Assembly: GCA_030015575.1 (NCBI GenBank)
Contig: CM057338.1
Coordinates: forward strand, 775,323,864-775,387,863
DNA: 64,000 nucleotides
Source: Agapanthus africanus
Lineage: Eukaryota; Streptophyta; Magnoliopsida; Asparagales; Amaryllidaceae
Direction of reading: 5' to 3'
Position numbers and translations under genes: made by a program. This document shows, in pieces, positions 33,938-45,269 of the stretch. The notes beneath the pieces were generated by a model. That model was not told the origin of the DNA and ran no database searches. It was given only the letters and a program-made list of their open reading frames with translations. Positions within the stretch are counted from its first letter, which is position 1, and each line of letters opens with the position of its first letter.

Positions 33938-36298
33938 GACATGATATTTCTGAGGACCAATTGACGATGTATATGTACGCAGACAATGATATATGATTGA
34001 TGATATTGGGATGTATACGATTACAGTACAATACCTTTGATCATGACATTATTTGATGATGATATTATACGAATGATGATGTACGTAGGTGATACTTGAC
34101 CCGTACCCCGATATTGGGATGCCGTACGATGGATTTTACCGTACGAGGCATAGATGTGATGATTGATCCGCACTCTTGATTCGCGGAAGTCGTACTACGT
34201 ACGTGACGCTATTGAGGCTGGATCGCCGACTATTAGAGATATGGACTCAGACCTTAGGTGGATTCTTATTTCTTATCGACTAGTTTCTTTAGTTTAGTTC
34301 CTTAGGGGTTAGATAGATACTAGTTTAGGCTCGAGTCATATAGTTGTAGTTAGACATGTATATTACAATGAGTGGTAAATACACATTCATCTTTACATTC
34401 AGATCATAATCATCAAGTTGCATGTTCATACATATGTTTCTTTAGTCAGTATGAAACTCTGCATGTTATGACATCAGCACCATTACCGATGATGCGCATA
34501 TTCCACGTACACTTATTTGCTGGCTCACACACATCATCATCGGTAATTGCTATGTCACGTACACTTTAGAACATATTATCTTTTATTGGTAGAATCAGCT
34601 AAAGGCTAGATCAATATAATATTGTGATTACTCCCAGGTGTTTGTCTAGACATTTCATTTATTACTTAGACATTTCATGCATTCGCATTTTCATGTTATC
34701 ATGCAGTATTATGGGGCTTATGCCGATACTTATTATGTACTTACTCATGATTTTGGGATTTTGGATTTCTATGAGATTTCTGGATTTTGGGGTAAACCGC
34801 AAGGATATATATAAAAACTTCTCTCTCTCTCCCTCTCTTTTTAAAATATAAGTTGCGGTTTTCTCGTGATGTATGTGTCGTCCACCATGAGATTTCATGT
34901 TTTTTGTTGGATTTCGAGACCCGATTCGAGGAGTGGATGAACCGTCTCGGGTACATGGTGGGCCCGGTATGGTACCCCGGGGCAAGAAGATTGAGTTGTG
35001 GACAATGAGCCTGGCAGGGGAAGACTACCTACCGGTGATGTCTAGCGCGACGGATATCCGGAGGATACCGACCGTTGTCGTGAGATTTGATGCTATGGGC
35101 TGATCCGGACTGACGGAGCCCGAGATATTGAGACTATGAGGTATTGAGACTTGAGATTTACATGTTTTGTGTCGATGCTTGACATGGATTTCCATGGGTT
35201 TCATCGATGATGTTTTAGATTTCTATACAAATTTACTATGATGAAAGTTAAAGACTTCTTATACAGATATATCCAGATTTCAGAGTTGATTGTTTTACAT
35301 TCATGGTGCATGCATACATATTCACATGACATATTACTATTTGAGGCACTGACATGAGCACGGAGCATTTGCACTTACGTGTAGTTATTACCCTGCCATT
35401 ACTAGATGACTAATGATATATTGGTATATTATTATGACCTAGGACAGCGTCGTGCATTCGATTTCTTCTCGCAGATGTCTTCTACTCACGAGTTGGCAAC
35501 TCACCCCCGTTGTGCCAAATTTTATTTCAGGTTCGATGTACGGGTTTCCTTGGCAGTTTGCTGGCACATCATTTCATTCAGGGTGATTTGCTTGGTAGGT
35601 TGGTTCACTTGTATCAGGATCGCCGTTGTACTTTTATTATTTCATTGGTATCTAGTAAGCTACATCAACCAGACTTGTATTACTTGATAAGTTTAAAGGA
35701 CCGGTTATTTATTTCGACCTTAGAGTCGCGCTTGTATTATTATGGTATCTGGTGGGTTTGTTTTCTTTTGAGTTTTGAGCCTCGCCCTTTGGCGTTGTAT
35801 ATTATTGTGCATGGTGTGGTTGTTTCCGCCTGTTGGTGTAGAGCTAGCTCCCGCTTGGAGATGCCTTTTTATTGTTTGTATATATATTATTCTTATTTGT
35901 ACCCGTTTGGGGCCAGTTTTTACAAAGGAGACTCTGCCGAAATTTTTGAGAAAATTGGATGTTGCTTTTAAACTTATTTTTCTACATGTTTTCCTTTACT
36001 TCTTCTTTTATATGGTTTAAATTTCTGGGCTTCGGCTTACTTAGAATACGTTGCGCCTCTAGACGCTTCGTAATTTAAGTGCCGGTCAAGTTCCGTACCT
36101 TCGGGTCGTGACACTCGTACTCAAAGCGCGACGACAAGAACGCCGTGCCGTTCCCGGACAATCCACCACAAGGAATTACCGGCGCCAAGCCGCACAGAGA
36201 GAATCAAGCAGACCACTCTCGACCCGACCCACAAAATAAATTGGAACGAAAATGGGGGGCTAAGGCAACCGCGCAGCTTCACTGCCCGGTTATCCTTA

Positions 36299-36303
36299 GC
36301 AGG
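36299..36303. repeat. Target-site duplication of solo LTR E
   Basis: gcagg at 36299-36303 and gcagg at 40173-40177. Confidence 0.93.
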
Positions 36304-39300
36304 TGTTACGACCCGAAATCGGCACGTGATGGCCCTAATACTACGCAACGCCTAAAGATGTAACGCAGTAAAAGAAACCCAAAACCCAGAAATATAAACC
36401 ATTAAAAAGACAGGAAAAGATAATAAAAGTTTTTGAAACATTTGAAATCACAACCCGAATTCTTTAAAAGTCCAACTTCTTTCTTTAAAATTTTGGCAGC
36501 ACCTCCTTTGTAAAAACTGACCCCAAAATGGGTACAATAATAAAGATAAATAAAGCATCCCCAAACGGGAGCAAATACATGCCCAAATGCGGAAAACAAT
36601 CACCACCACAAATATACGACGCCGTAGCGAAGAAATAAAGACAATAGAGATAAAGCTGTATAAAAGACAACAAATCCACAATAACATACAATATCGTCCT
36701 CACCAAGTCTCTAAGTCAACAACATAATAGTAGATGGAGAGTACAAGATACAACGAATGTACAATACAAAATACAGATAACCACCAAAACCCACCTAAGC
36801 AAAATAGCACACTGTGAGCCGATGGGGTATCTGTAGCAAAATATGATAGATGAATAGCCTGCCTCGACTACTCTGGGGAAACACCCTGCAAAACAACTGT
36901 GGCACAATGGGGATGAGTTGCCAACTCGTGAATAGTAGATAACATATGCAGGTAATCGCATGTATGTACGTACAGCATGAATCTAAGATATGCGATTTGC
37001 AGTAATAATAAGTCATATGAGTGCAGAATAATGGAAAGTACACTAACAGGTACAACCAATATATGAAGCAATAGTGATATGATAATAGTATGCAATAATC
37101 ATGCGATAGGGATATGAGAATATAGATATGCAGCAATCATGAAGGCTACACTAACAGGTACTACTAATACATGAACAGTGCATAAATAAATAGGTATGAG
37201 GTATGGAGTGAAATATATCATTTCCACGGAATCCTGACATCGCGGTAGGATCACAATCCATCAAGACACTCAGATTCACAATTCCTCAAATCAGCCCTCA
37301 AGTTGGGCTCTCATATCATATAAGTCTCACATCTCCCCAATGTACAATATCGAGTAATCTCCTATATCCCGAATGTACAAATCAGTAATCTCATATGTAT
37401 CCGGTATCCAATCTCAATGAATCACCTAATATCCTAAATCAAACTCAAGTAAAATTCTAACATCCTAAATATATATATATTTGCAGAAATAAATATGATG
37501 GGGTCAATACACATATATTAGCGTCCCATTCCACTAATATTGGTGTAAGGGTATATATAACAACGGCTAAATCCCCTGTTATATACACAAAGTAATTGGA
37601 AATATCATGAAAACCAATGTGCCAAGTATCGACACAGAAATACTGATCTATCAGATGCCGTCTCCAAGACTGGCATCCTGATAGGTACGTATCATACGCT
37701 ATCCCGAAAGCACGAGTGCCTAGCTCTGACCCTCGCCTTTCGACGTATCCATACGTACATGACTCCCAACGGTATCCTCATGATCTCCGCCGAGTCATTG
37801 GTACTGTCAACGGTAGGTACTCGCCCACCTCCAGGCTCAATCGGCAAAGTCCATCGATCATCTTGCCGAGGGGAACCATACCGGGCCCCACCATGTACCC
37901 TCATACGGCACCCACTCCTCGTATGGAGTATATAATCAGAACCGATAAATCTCATGGTGGATGCGCAAATATCATATCAATGCAACCGGGTTTTTCAAAT
38001 AATGCATAATTTCATGAACTCCCGCGGTTCCCAAATCCAGAAAACATCATGTAAAATCCAAATAACAATGCGCAAATTTAGAAATAAATATGTGCGATAT
38101 ATCTGAAATGCGAGCATATAAATGAAAATATGTAGCTGAAACCAGATGTATGCGAAATCAATAAGGTACAGCTAAGTACTGGTGTCTAGCTATAAGTAAA
38201 AGATGTAGTATACCCCCCTGGATATAAGTAAAATATGAGCAAGGTATACCTGTAGCTGTATCGTAAAGGGTATATGTACCTATCACTAATGGTACGATAC
38301 TCTAGGTATACAGGTATGGTAAATTTCATATGTGATAAGCAGTACGAATCAATGTCACAAGGTCCCTAACCAAGCAATATATTATCTATAAGTGGTTTGT
38401 GTGTGACATGGCAATTATTGACGGTGTGGGTAGCATACAATCAGTGCCCGTGCAACATGAATCGTCAATAATTTGTGCAGTGTCCTACGGCTACTAGTCC
38501 AAATACAACATCTAAGTAATGGGGTAAAGGCGCAATTCTAACAATAACGTAGAATATGCGACAAGTATTAGAATCCTAGCCCAGACGCATAACGCCATGC
38601 GGGCGATTCCCCTGTAGATGTTAAATCTACTCACCAACGCTCCATGCTAGGTGAATCCTACCACCTGTTTCCCCCCTGTAGCAGTGTCTGTAGTCCCCGC
38701 CTGCGAACCTGCAATATTAAAACAATAAAGCAAATATATATTAATAACAGACCCAAATCACGTACACATTACACTAGACCGACGCAACAACACAAAACAT
38801 ACTCTCAAGTGTTCGTATTGTGGCTAACGTGCGTAGCGACACGACGAAACTAACCCAAGAGAAAAACCACGCAAACTACAATATCCGTGTCGTATTACGT
38901 ATCGCGTGGACACAAAACACTAGAAACTGCCTAAGTGATCCCAGATTTTGCATACTGTGAAAACTAAACAAACAAACAAGACCAACAGAATCCAAACCAC
39001 TGCAGACACCAACCCAGGAAAAACCAAACCCTAACTCCTAACCCTAGCCGGCGTCGCCGGACTTCCTCCTTGCCGTTGCCGGCCCTGGCCGGTGGCCTGG
39101 GTGTCATGTCTCAGGTGGTGCTCTAGGGTCCCTAGTACATCACTACAATTTTGCTTAATTTTCTAGTATTTCCCCCGGGTCACAGCAGGTTCCCGATGTC
39201 GCAAATCGACACTAAAATACGATATATTGCACAAAACGGAAACCCTATGGTATTTTAGTGAAATCTGGGTTAAATCTCAGTTAAAGTGACCCTAATAACA

Positions 39301-40172
39301 CTGAAATAGGCTCGATTAACTAATACAATCACATCCTAACCAAAATTCCACCAAATTCACCATAATTGGTACAAAACTAACTTAAAGCGAAAACCGAAGC
39401 TAATATTACATACAAGCTAGGAAAAAGGGGAATTGTGTTTATGAATTATACCCTATGGTACCCTAAGAAGCAGGAGAAAGAGTGGATAGAGGAAGAAGAG
39501 CTGCTGCAAGCTGCTGGGGCCTCTGCTGCTGCTGCCAGAAGCTGCTGCTGATGCTGTTGCTGCTACTGAAGCTGCTGCTGTTGCATGAGGAGCTGCTGAT
39601 GCTGATGCTGCCTTTGCTGTTGCTGCTGCCCTTGCTTCAGGTGCTGCTGCTTCTTGAGCTGCTGCTGTTGCTTCAGCTGAAGGGTGTGTGTGTGTGTGTG
39701 CGCATATGAGAGTGAGAGAATGAGTGAAAAGAAAGTGAGAAGTGAGAAATGAGGGAAAAATCAAAAACCCCTCCCATTCTCTTTCTCTTTCTTCATTAAA
39801 TGAGGCATGGCTCATGCCATGTTGCCCCATGCCCTCTCTCTCTCTCTCTCAAGGTCAACACTACAAACAAATTTTAAAATCCTTTTTCATTTTATTTTTA
39901 AAAACAACCATACACAATTAAAACCCAAAAGCACCTAATACAATTATTAAAACTAGATTAGGGAAAATGGTTAGTTCACCATGTTGCTAATCATGGCTAA
40001 ACCCCAAATTACAACCCTAGTTAACATGCACAAGTGTGTGCAAGCCTAGGAAAAATCTAATAAAATATTCATTAAATAGGATAAAATAATTAAAAATCAA
40101 TTTGGTAAACTTTTTATTAAAAACCATATATTAAAATATAATTATCCCCAAAACACATTCTAAGGTGTTACA
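36304..40172 (-). mobile_element. Element E: Tekay-like solo LTR (3869 bp)
   Basis: Runs TGTTACGACC...GTGTTACA with a perfect 5-bp TSD and no internal region, the mark of a solo LTR left by LTR-LTR recombination. On the reverse strand its start (TGTAACACC), its end (TTCGGGTCGTAACA) and the block equivalent to gtacccgtttggggccag resemble element C's LTR, so it is a relative of C in opposite orientation. No gene is supported inside. Confidence 0.9.
39490..39690. repeat. Impure (GCT)n trinucleotide tract in solo LTR E
   Basis: About 200 bp dominated by gctgctg interrupted by gat, gtt, act and ctt triplets. It ends in a (tg)n run near 39686-39700. It gives a long Ala-rich chance frame on the reverse strand. 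Confidence 0.9.
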
Positions 40173-42485
40173 GCAGGCCTCCTACAGCCCCTCCAATGCT
40201 AAGGATCAAAGTCCTCCTTAGAGGCGGCCGAGCGGCTTCCCTGCTCGGCTATCCCTGGCCGGTAGCTTCCCTACTCGCAACGCCAGGGATCGAAGCCCTC
40301 GCCAAGAGGCAACCGCACAGCTTCACTGCCCGGTTATTCTTAGCAGGCCTCCTATGGCCCCTCCAATGCTAAGAATCAAAGTCCTCCTTAGAGGCGGCCG
40401 AGCGGCTTCCCTGCTCGGCTATCCCTGACCGGTAGCTTCCTTACTCGCAATGCCAGGGATCAAAGCCCTCGCCAAGAGGCAACCGCGCAGCTTCACTGCC
40501 CGGTTATCCTTAGCAGGCCTCCTACGGCCCTTCCACCGCTAAGGAAATAAGCCCTCACTAAGAGGCAGCCCAGCAGCTACCCTACTCGGCTATCTCTGGC
40601 TGGTAGCTTCCCTACCGTGACGCCAGGGATTAGAAAGTCCTCCCAGAGGCAGTCGAGCCCGAGGATCCCTCGCTCGGCTATCCCTGGCGGGCAGCTTCCC
40701 TACCGCAATGCCAGGGATCAGAAAGCCCTCCCAGAGGCAGTCGAGCCCGAGGATCCCTAGCTCGGCTATCCCTGGCGGGTAGCTTCCCTACCGCAACGCC
40801 AAGGATTAGAAAGCCCTCTCAGAGACAGTCGAGCCCGAGGATCCCTCGCTCGGCTATCCCTGGCAGGTAGCTTCCCTACCGCAACGCCAGGGATCAGAAA
40901 GCCCTCCCATAGGCAGTCGAGCCCGAGGATCCCTCGCTCGGCTATCCTTCAGGACAAAAGCCTTCGCCAAGAGGCACCAGATGGTAACCCTGCCAGGCCA
41001 AGGGTCCTTGGTAGGCTTCTTACAGCCCCTCCCGCGCTAAGGACCAAAGTCCTCCTAAAGGCAGTCGAGTCCTTGCTCGGTTATCCCCGGCTGGTAGCTT
41101 TCTACCACAACCGACAGGGATCAAAGTCCTCGCCAAGAGGCACTGGGCAGTTACCCTGCTCGGTTCCCGTCCTGAAGGATCAAAAGTCCTCCCAGAGGCA
41201 GTCGAGCCCGAGGATCCCTTGCTTGGCTATCCCTGGCGAGTAACTTCCCTACCGCAACGCCAGGGATCAGAAAGTCCTCCCAGAGGCAGTCGAGCCCGAG
41301 GATCCCTCGCTCGGCTATCCCTGACGGGTAGCTTCCCTACCGCAACGCCAGAGATCAGAAATCCCTCCCAGAGGCAGTCGAGCCCGAGGATCCCTCGGTC
41401 GGCTGTCCCTGGCGGGTAGCTTCCCTACCGCAACGCTAGGGATCAGAAAGCCCTCCCAGAGGCAGTCGAGCCTGAGGATCTCTCGCTCGGCTATCCTTCA
41501 GGACAAAAGCCCTCGCCAAGAGGCACCGGACAGTAACCCTGCCCGGCCAAGGGTCCTTGGTAGGCTTCTTACAGCCCCTCCCGCGCTAAGGACCAAAGTC
41601 CTCCCAGAGGCAGTCGAGTCCTTGCTCGGCTATCCCCGGCTGGTAGCTTTCTACCACAACCGATAGGGATCAAAGTCCTCGCCAAGAGGCACTGGGTAGT
41701 AACCCTGCTTGGTCCCCGTCTTGAAGGATTAAAAGTCCTCCCAGAGGCGGTCGAGCCCGAGGATCCCTCGCTCGGCTATCCCTGGCGGGTAGCTTCCCTA
41801 CCGCAACGCCAGGGATCAGAAAGTCCTCCAGAGGCAGTCAAGCCCGAGGATCCTTCGCTCGGCTATCCCTGACGGGTAGCTTCCCTACCGCAACGCCAGG
41901 GATCAAAAAGCCCTCGCCAAGAGGCGCCGAGCAGCTACCCTACTCGGCCATCCTTCGCAGGCCTCTCACATCCCCTCCAGCGTCAAGGATCAAAGCCTTC
42001 GCCAGGAGGCACCGAGCAGCTACCCTGCTCGGTGCACCCCCAGCGGACATCCTCCTGCCCTTCAGACGCTGATGGTCTGAAGCCCTCGTCGTGAGTCCGC
42101 CGAGTTCCTTCTTGCTCGGCGCATCCTCAATGGGCATCCTCCTGCCCGTCAGACGCTGATGGTCTGAAGCCCTCATCGCGAGGCCGCCGAGTTCCTTCCT
42201 GCTCGGTGCATCCCCAGCAGGCATCCTCCTGCCCGTCAGACGCTGATGGTCTGAAGCCCTCATCGCGAGGCCGCCGAGTTCCTTCCTGCTCGGTGCATCC
42301 CAGCGGGCATCCTCCTGCCCGTCAGACGCTGATGGTCTGAAGCCCTCGTCGTGAGGCCGCCGAGTTCCTTCCTGCTCGGCACATCCCCAGCGGGCATCCT
42401 CCTGCCCATCAGACGCTGAGGTTCTCAAGCCCTCATCGCGAGACCGCCGAGTTTCTTCCTGCTCGGTGCATCCCCAGCGGGTAGC
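40173..42485 (+). repeat. Tat 3'-UTR tandem array of ~85-88-bp units with higher-order structure
   Basis: Three zones share an ~87-bp monomer. Zone 1 (40173-40600): 170-bp dimers, with gcaggcctcct at 40173, 40343 and 40513. Zone 2 (about 40620-41935): 88-bp units with aggcagtcgagcccgagga, plus a longer 549-bp order seen from gctatccttcagg at 40941 and again at 41490. Zone 3 (about 42035-42480): five units with catcctcctgccc at 42047, 42135, 42222, 42308 and 42395. The piece at 36250-36303 is the left end of the array, cut off by E. GC-rich unlike its surroundings. Confidence 0.93.
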
Positions 42486-42900
42486 TTCCTACCCAACAAG
42501 AGACATCAGGTCTATCCAAGTCCGAGTAATCCCCCCTCGACTTCGGGGCCATGGAGATGCCTCCTTCTCAGCAGTGCTTGGCACATTTGGCAAGTGATTG
42601 AAATCAACTCGGCGACCGATCGCTCCGCTTGTCGTTCCCGTACTGGGCTGCATCCCATCAGACGCCGCAGGTCTGCACACGTCGCGTTGGCCAACCGACG
42701 CTTGACACGCAGACCGTCACTTCAGTGACAGGATGCACAAACCGGTGCACCTTCCTTAAATGCAGAGATTTCGCCCTGATTCGCTGGCAGAAAAGGCAGC
42801 TGACAGCCCGGGGACGCGTCCCGACGAAATCTTAGGAGGGAGCTCTCCCCGGGCGGCCCGGCAGTCCACTCTTGCCCCGACCCGCCAGCTGGTCGGGATA
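42486..42900 (+). other. Element F 3' UTR end, no gene seen
   Basis: Non-repetitive GC-rich stretch between array and PPT; short open frames here show no domain. Confidence 0.6.
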
Positions 42901-42901
42901 A

Positions 42902-42915
42902 GAGTGGGGGGCTAA
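42902..42915 (+). other. Element F polypurine tract
   Basis: gagtggggggctaa directly before the LTR start TGATGATG. Confidence 0.8.
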
Positions 42916-43615
42916 TGATGATGTTCTATATTGGCGACCTTTCAGATTAGGACACGTGGCAGATGACGTGTCCCAGAACTCAGAAGAGAGGGCCCACAGG
43001 GGCCGATCAGGCCCGACCTACAAGCACAAAGCTGGCTCACCTCAGGGCCCTTGCAAATTAGCCTCCTCGGTCTCTCAGCTCGCCTCCGAGCTACCGCAGG
43101 ACCAAGATACCTCGGCCCTCTCGCTCGTTCCCGAGCTCTCCCGCCGAGACCATCTTCCTCGGTCCCTCCGACCGACCAACTCCACCACTCACAGGCGTAA
43201 CCGCCGCTCCGCAAATCTCTCCATGCCCAGATTCTCCGCCAGTAACGTCCCACGTTCCTCGCCATCACGATCCCCATTAATGGGCGATCCGCTCTTTACG
43301 CGGGGGTGACGTCGGGAGCATAACCGCCGGCGAGATTCTCGCGCCTTCTACTGCGTGCTGCCGCCACTATAAAACCCCCCATCACAGAGGGGTCAAGTAA
43401 GCCGTTTTTTACATTTTATCCCGTTACTCTGCTCGGATCTCATCACTAACTTGAGCGTCGGAGGGTTCTTGGTAGTACCAAACCATTCCGGGACTTCTTT
43501 ACAGGTACTCGGCAACACCTCTCTCACCTCACCTCTTCCTCCAAAAATCCATTAAGACCCGCACGCGAAGGAAGATAATCAATTAAGTCCACCGCGAGAT
43601 CAACAGAAGACAACA
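42916..43615 (+). repeat. Element F 3' LTR
   Basis: Starts TGATGATGTTC after the PPT; end placed at the last CA of agacaaca (43615), about 700 bp. The end is uncertain because the 5' LTR is not in the window; a hairpin follows at once. Confidence 0.7.
43368..43374 (+). promoter_or_regulatory. TATA box of the F LTR
   Basis: TATAAAA followed by ccccccatcacagagg, about 450 bp into the LTR, a normal place for a U3 promoter. Confidence 0.65.
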
Positions 43616-43616
43616 T

Positions 43617-43647
43617 CTGATGGAGGCCCGAAAAGGAGCTCCATCAG
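43617..43647. repeat. 9-bp perfect inverted repeat after the F LTR
   Basis: CTGATGGAG (43617-43625) and CTCCATCAG (43639-43647) around a 13-nt loop. It could be host sequence at the insertion site or the true LTR end. Confidence 0.75.
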
Positions 43648-44707
43648 TCATTCATCGTCCCGGCAAAAAAAAAATCGCTCAGGCTCACCTACACCAGCGC
43701 AACAAGAAGAAAGGAAAAGGAAAAGAAAAATACAACATGAAAAATTCAAATAGCTTCCAAACAATCTAGATTGTTCCCATATATATATCCTAAAGCGCCA
43801 ACTTTGCATTAGCAAATTAAGAACAAGCCTTCACGATTAAGTCAATCTACAACCAAGCAAAAACCCGTTTCAAGAGCAGAAGCGCGTCCTGCCTTTTTAG
43901 CCGTAGATACTTAAAATAATGATAAACTTAGGCATGTAAGTTGCTACCATATTACTCGAAGAACCGAATCACATTCCAAACAACTTATACAACACTTCTT
44001 GGTCAAGCCATCAAATTTGGCCTGAATTCTTCCCCGTTGTGTGCATTACCACCGAAAACAATACTTGGTTTATTAACAAATTCAAAGGACATCAATAACA
44101 TGAATTAAGCCAAATAGCAAACTTGAGTAAATACCACAACAAAGTTGCCTAGAAAGAAAAATTAGTGTATTCTATATAATCTCCCAAAGGTTAAGCCATA
44201 TTGCTCTATAAAATCTTATTAACTTTTACCCTAAGTGTAAATTGATTTCTTGAACTACATGCTCTTACCAGCGGAGTTAGCCACCTTCGCTCAACTTTCA
44301 ATGGTTCTGAAAGCTATCATTTAACTAATATCTCTTATTGTAAAGATTAGAAATAGTTGAAAATCATGAATTCTAACTCTACGCAAACCAAGGATAGATA
44401 ACCGGAAATGGAGTGTGCTTTATAGTATTTTTAAGCTGGAAAAATAGCCATTTTAGGTAAAAGGTTGTATGGGTGAAACTTTGGACATTACATAACAATT
44501 TACGGCAGATCGCAAATTTTGCAAGTTTCGTCTTAGTTTTAAAATCTAAAATAATACCAAGCATTTACGGATGACTTGTTCATGTGTGTAAGGGTGAGGA
44601 CAAGAACCCCCCGCCGTTTGACGATGTTTTCCAAAATCAAAACCCCCCGGTCCGCCAATATACTATCAACTCCCCAAAAAAGAAAAAAATTTAAATAAAA
44701 AAACTTC
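43648..44707. other. Host DNA upstream of the membrane-protein gene
   Basis: About 1 kb, AT-rich, with no gene, LTR or repeat recognised. It should contain the promoter and 5' UTR of the gene at 44708, but no convincing TATA box or start site stands out. Short C-runs (ccccccgccg, aaccccccgg) lie 40-110 bp before the ATG. Confidence 0.5.
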
Positions 44708-45160
44708 ATGGCCTCCATCTCGAGGCCCACCCTCCACAAACGACCAGTGGTCAACGCCTCCAACCCTAGACCTAACTCCGCCGGTCAACTCAAGCTGGAC
44801 GTTGACCCGCCGCCGAAGCCGCCGGCGATCCTCATAATCATCGCCTTCGGCTTCATCCTCTTCTTGGCTTGCCTCCAGCTGCTGCCGGCGACTCACTTTC
44901 GAGATCCTTACGATCGTCATCGCAATTGGATCCCAATTGATCCCAATCGAACGGAAACTGCTGTAAGCAATTTTTTTATTTTATATTTTTGTTTGAAGAG
45001 TTTAATTGATAAATTTGATGTTTTGATGGTTAATCAAATTTTTTTCTCCCCTTAAAAAGAAAACTGAGATAGTCGATAAGATTGATGTGTACTCATGGAC
45101 GGATTGCTTGGATCTTCGAGCAATTGCTGTGCTTGTCAACTCTACTATATCGAACTCGAG
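44708..45160 (+). CDS. Host gene, first two exons: type II membrane protein, possibly glycosyltransferase-like
   Basis: Exon 1 (44708-44962, 85 codons) starts ATGGCC in a good plant context. Exon 2 (45060-45160) begins in phase 0 and ends within a codon. The intron has GT (gtaagc) at 44963 and AG at 45058-45059 after a T-rich run, and exon 2 is followed by gt at 45161. The protein has a Pro/Lys-rich cytosolic tail (1-39), one membrane segment (about 40-59, AILIIIAFGFILFLACLQLL), then a lumenal part with LPATHFRDPYDRHRNWIPID and exon 2's VYSWTDCLDLRAIAVLVNST. That layout suits a Golgi type II enzyme; the last motif recalls GT8-like glycosyltransferases, but this is a weak assignment. No third exon is seen: MULE DNA begins about 40 bp later. 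Confidence 0.72.
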
Positions 45161-45221
45161 GTATCGTTGATTAATTTTTTGGTTAATTTGATGTATATAT
45201 TTGGGGATCGGTCCTAAATAC

Positions 45222-45248
45222 AACGTTGGATAAAAATATTTATCCAAC
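45222..45248. repeat. Perfect terminal-region palindrome of G
   Basis: gttggata-aaaatatt-tatccaac: an 8-bp outer stem around an A/T core, close to the left MULE edge. Confidence 0.65.
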
Positions 45249-45269
45249 AAATCAGGACTGTTCAGAGCT

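Larger units (their letters stand above)
18898..36113 (+). mobile_element. Element C: Tekay/Del-like gypsy element with giant LTRs and no coding interior
   Basis: 5' LTR part (18898-20441), iMet PBS, a 1.8-kb interior, PPT, then the 3' LTR (22257-36113) split by element D. Without D and its TSD the 3' LTR is about 4.55 kb. LTR start TGTAACG and end GTGACA, and the PPT context, are like Tekay/Del chromoviruses; that lineage is inferred. No gag or pol domain is recognisable, so this is a LARD-like non-autonomous element. The two 1544-bp LTR stretches have equal length and about 4 % differences by eye (roughly 1.5 My at the grass rate). Its left end is outside the window because A interrupts the 5' LTR. 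Confidence 0.88.
22257..36113 (+). repeat. Element C 3' LTR, split by element D
   Basis: LTR pieces are 22257-23318 and 32623-36113 (32618-32622 is D's second TSD copy). It starts TGTAACGTTTTAAA with an (AAAT)n run at 22270 and ends GTGACA. The following ctcgt (36114-36118) may be C's own target duplication; the other copy is off-window. Confidence 0.9.
36114..43615 (+). mobile_element. Element F: 3' part of a Tat-like gypsy element (host of C and E)
   Basis: Parts: a short stretch after C (36114-36303), a tandem array (40173-42485, interrupted on its left by solo LTR E), 3' UTR end, PPT and a ~700-bp 3' LTR. Tandem repeats in the 3' UTR are a known trait of Tat/Ogre-type elements, and ggggggctaa before TGATGATG and cttgagcgtcggag in the LTR fit that lineage. 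No pol domain could be read in the short visible left part; its 5' side is displaced beyond C. This is the oldest layer of the left nest by position. Confidence 0.75.

Noticed and set aside
39453-39830. Ala-rich 125-codon reverse-strand frame
   Set aside because: It is the reading of an impure GCT trinucleotide tract inside a solo LTR.
41940-42428. 162-codon reverse-strand open frame with repeated SDHQRLTGRRMP-type units
   Set aside because: The repeat unit is about 87 bp (29 codons), so tandem DNA keeps the frame open by itself. No start context, domain or gene neighbour supports a protein.
40173-42485. CRISPR array
   Set aside because: Repeats of ~87 bp without unique spacers, in a plant retroelement 3' UTR.
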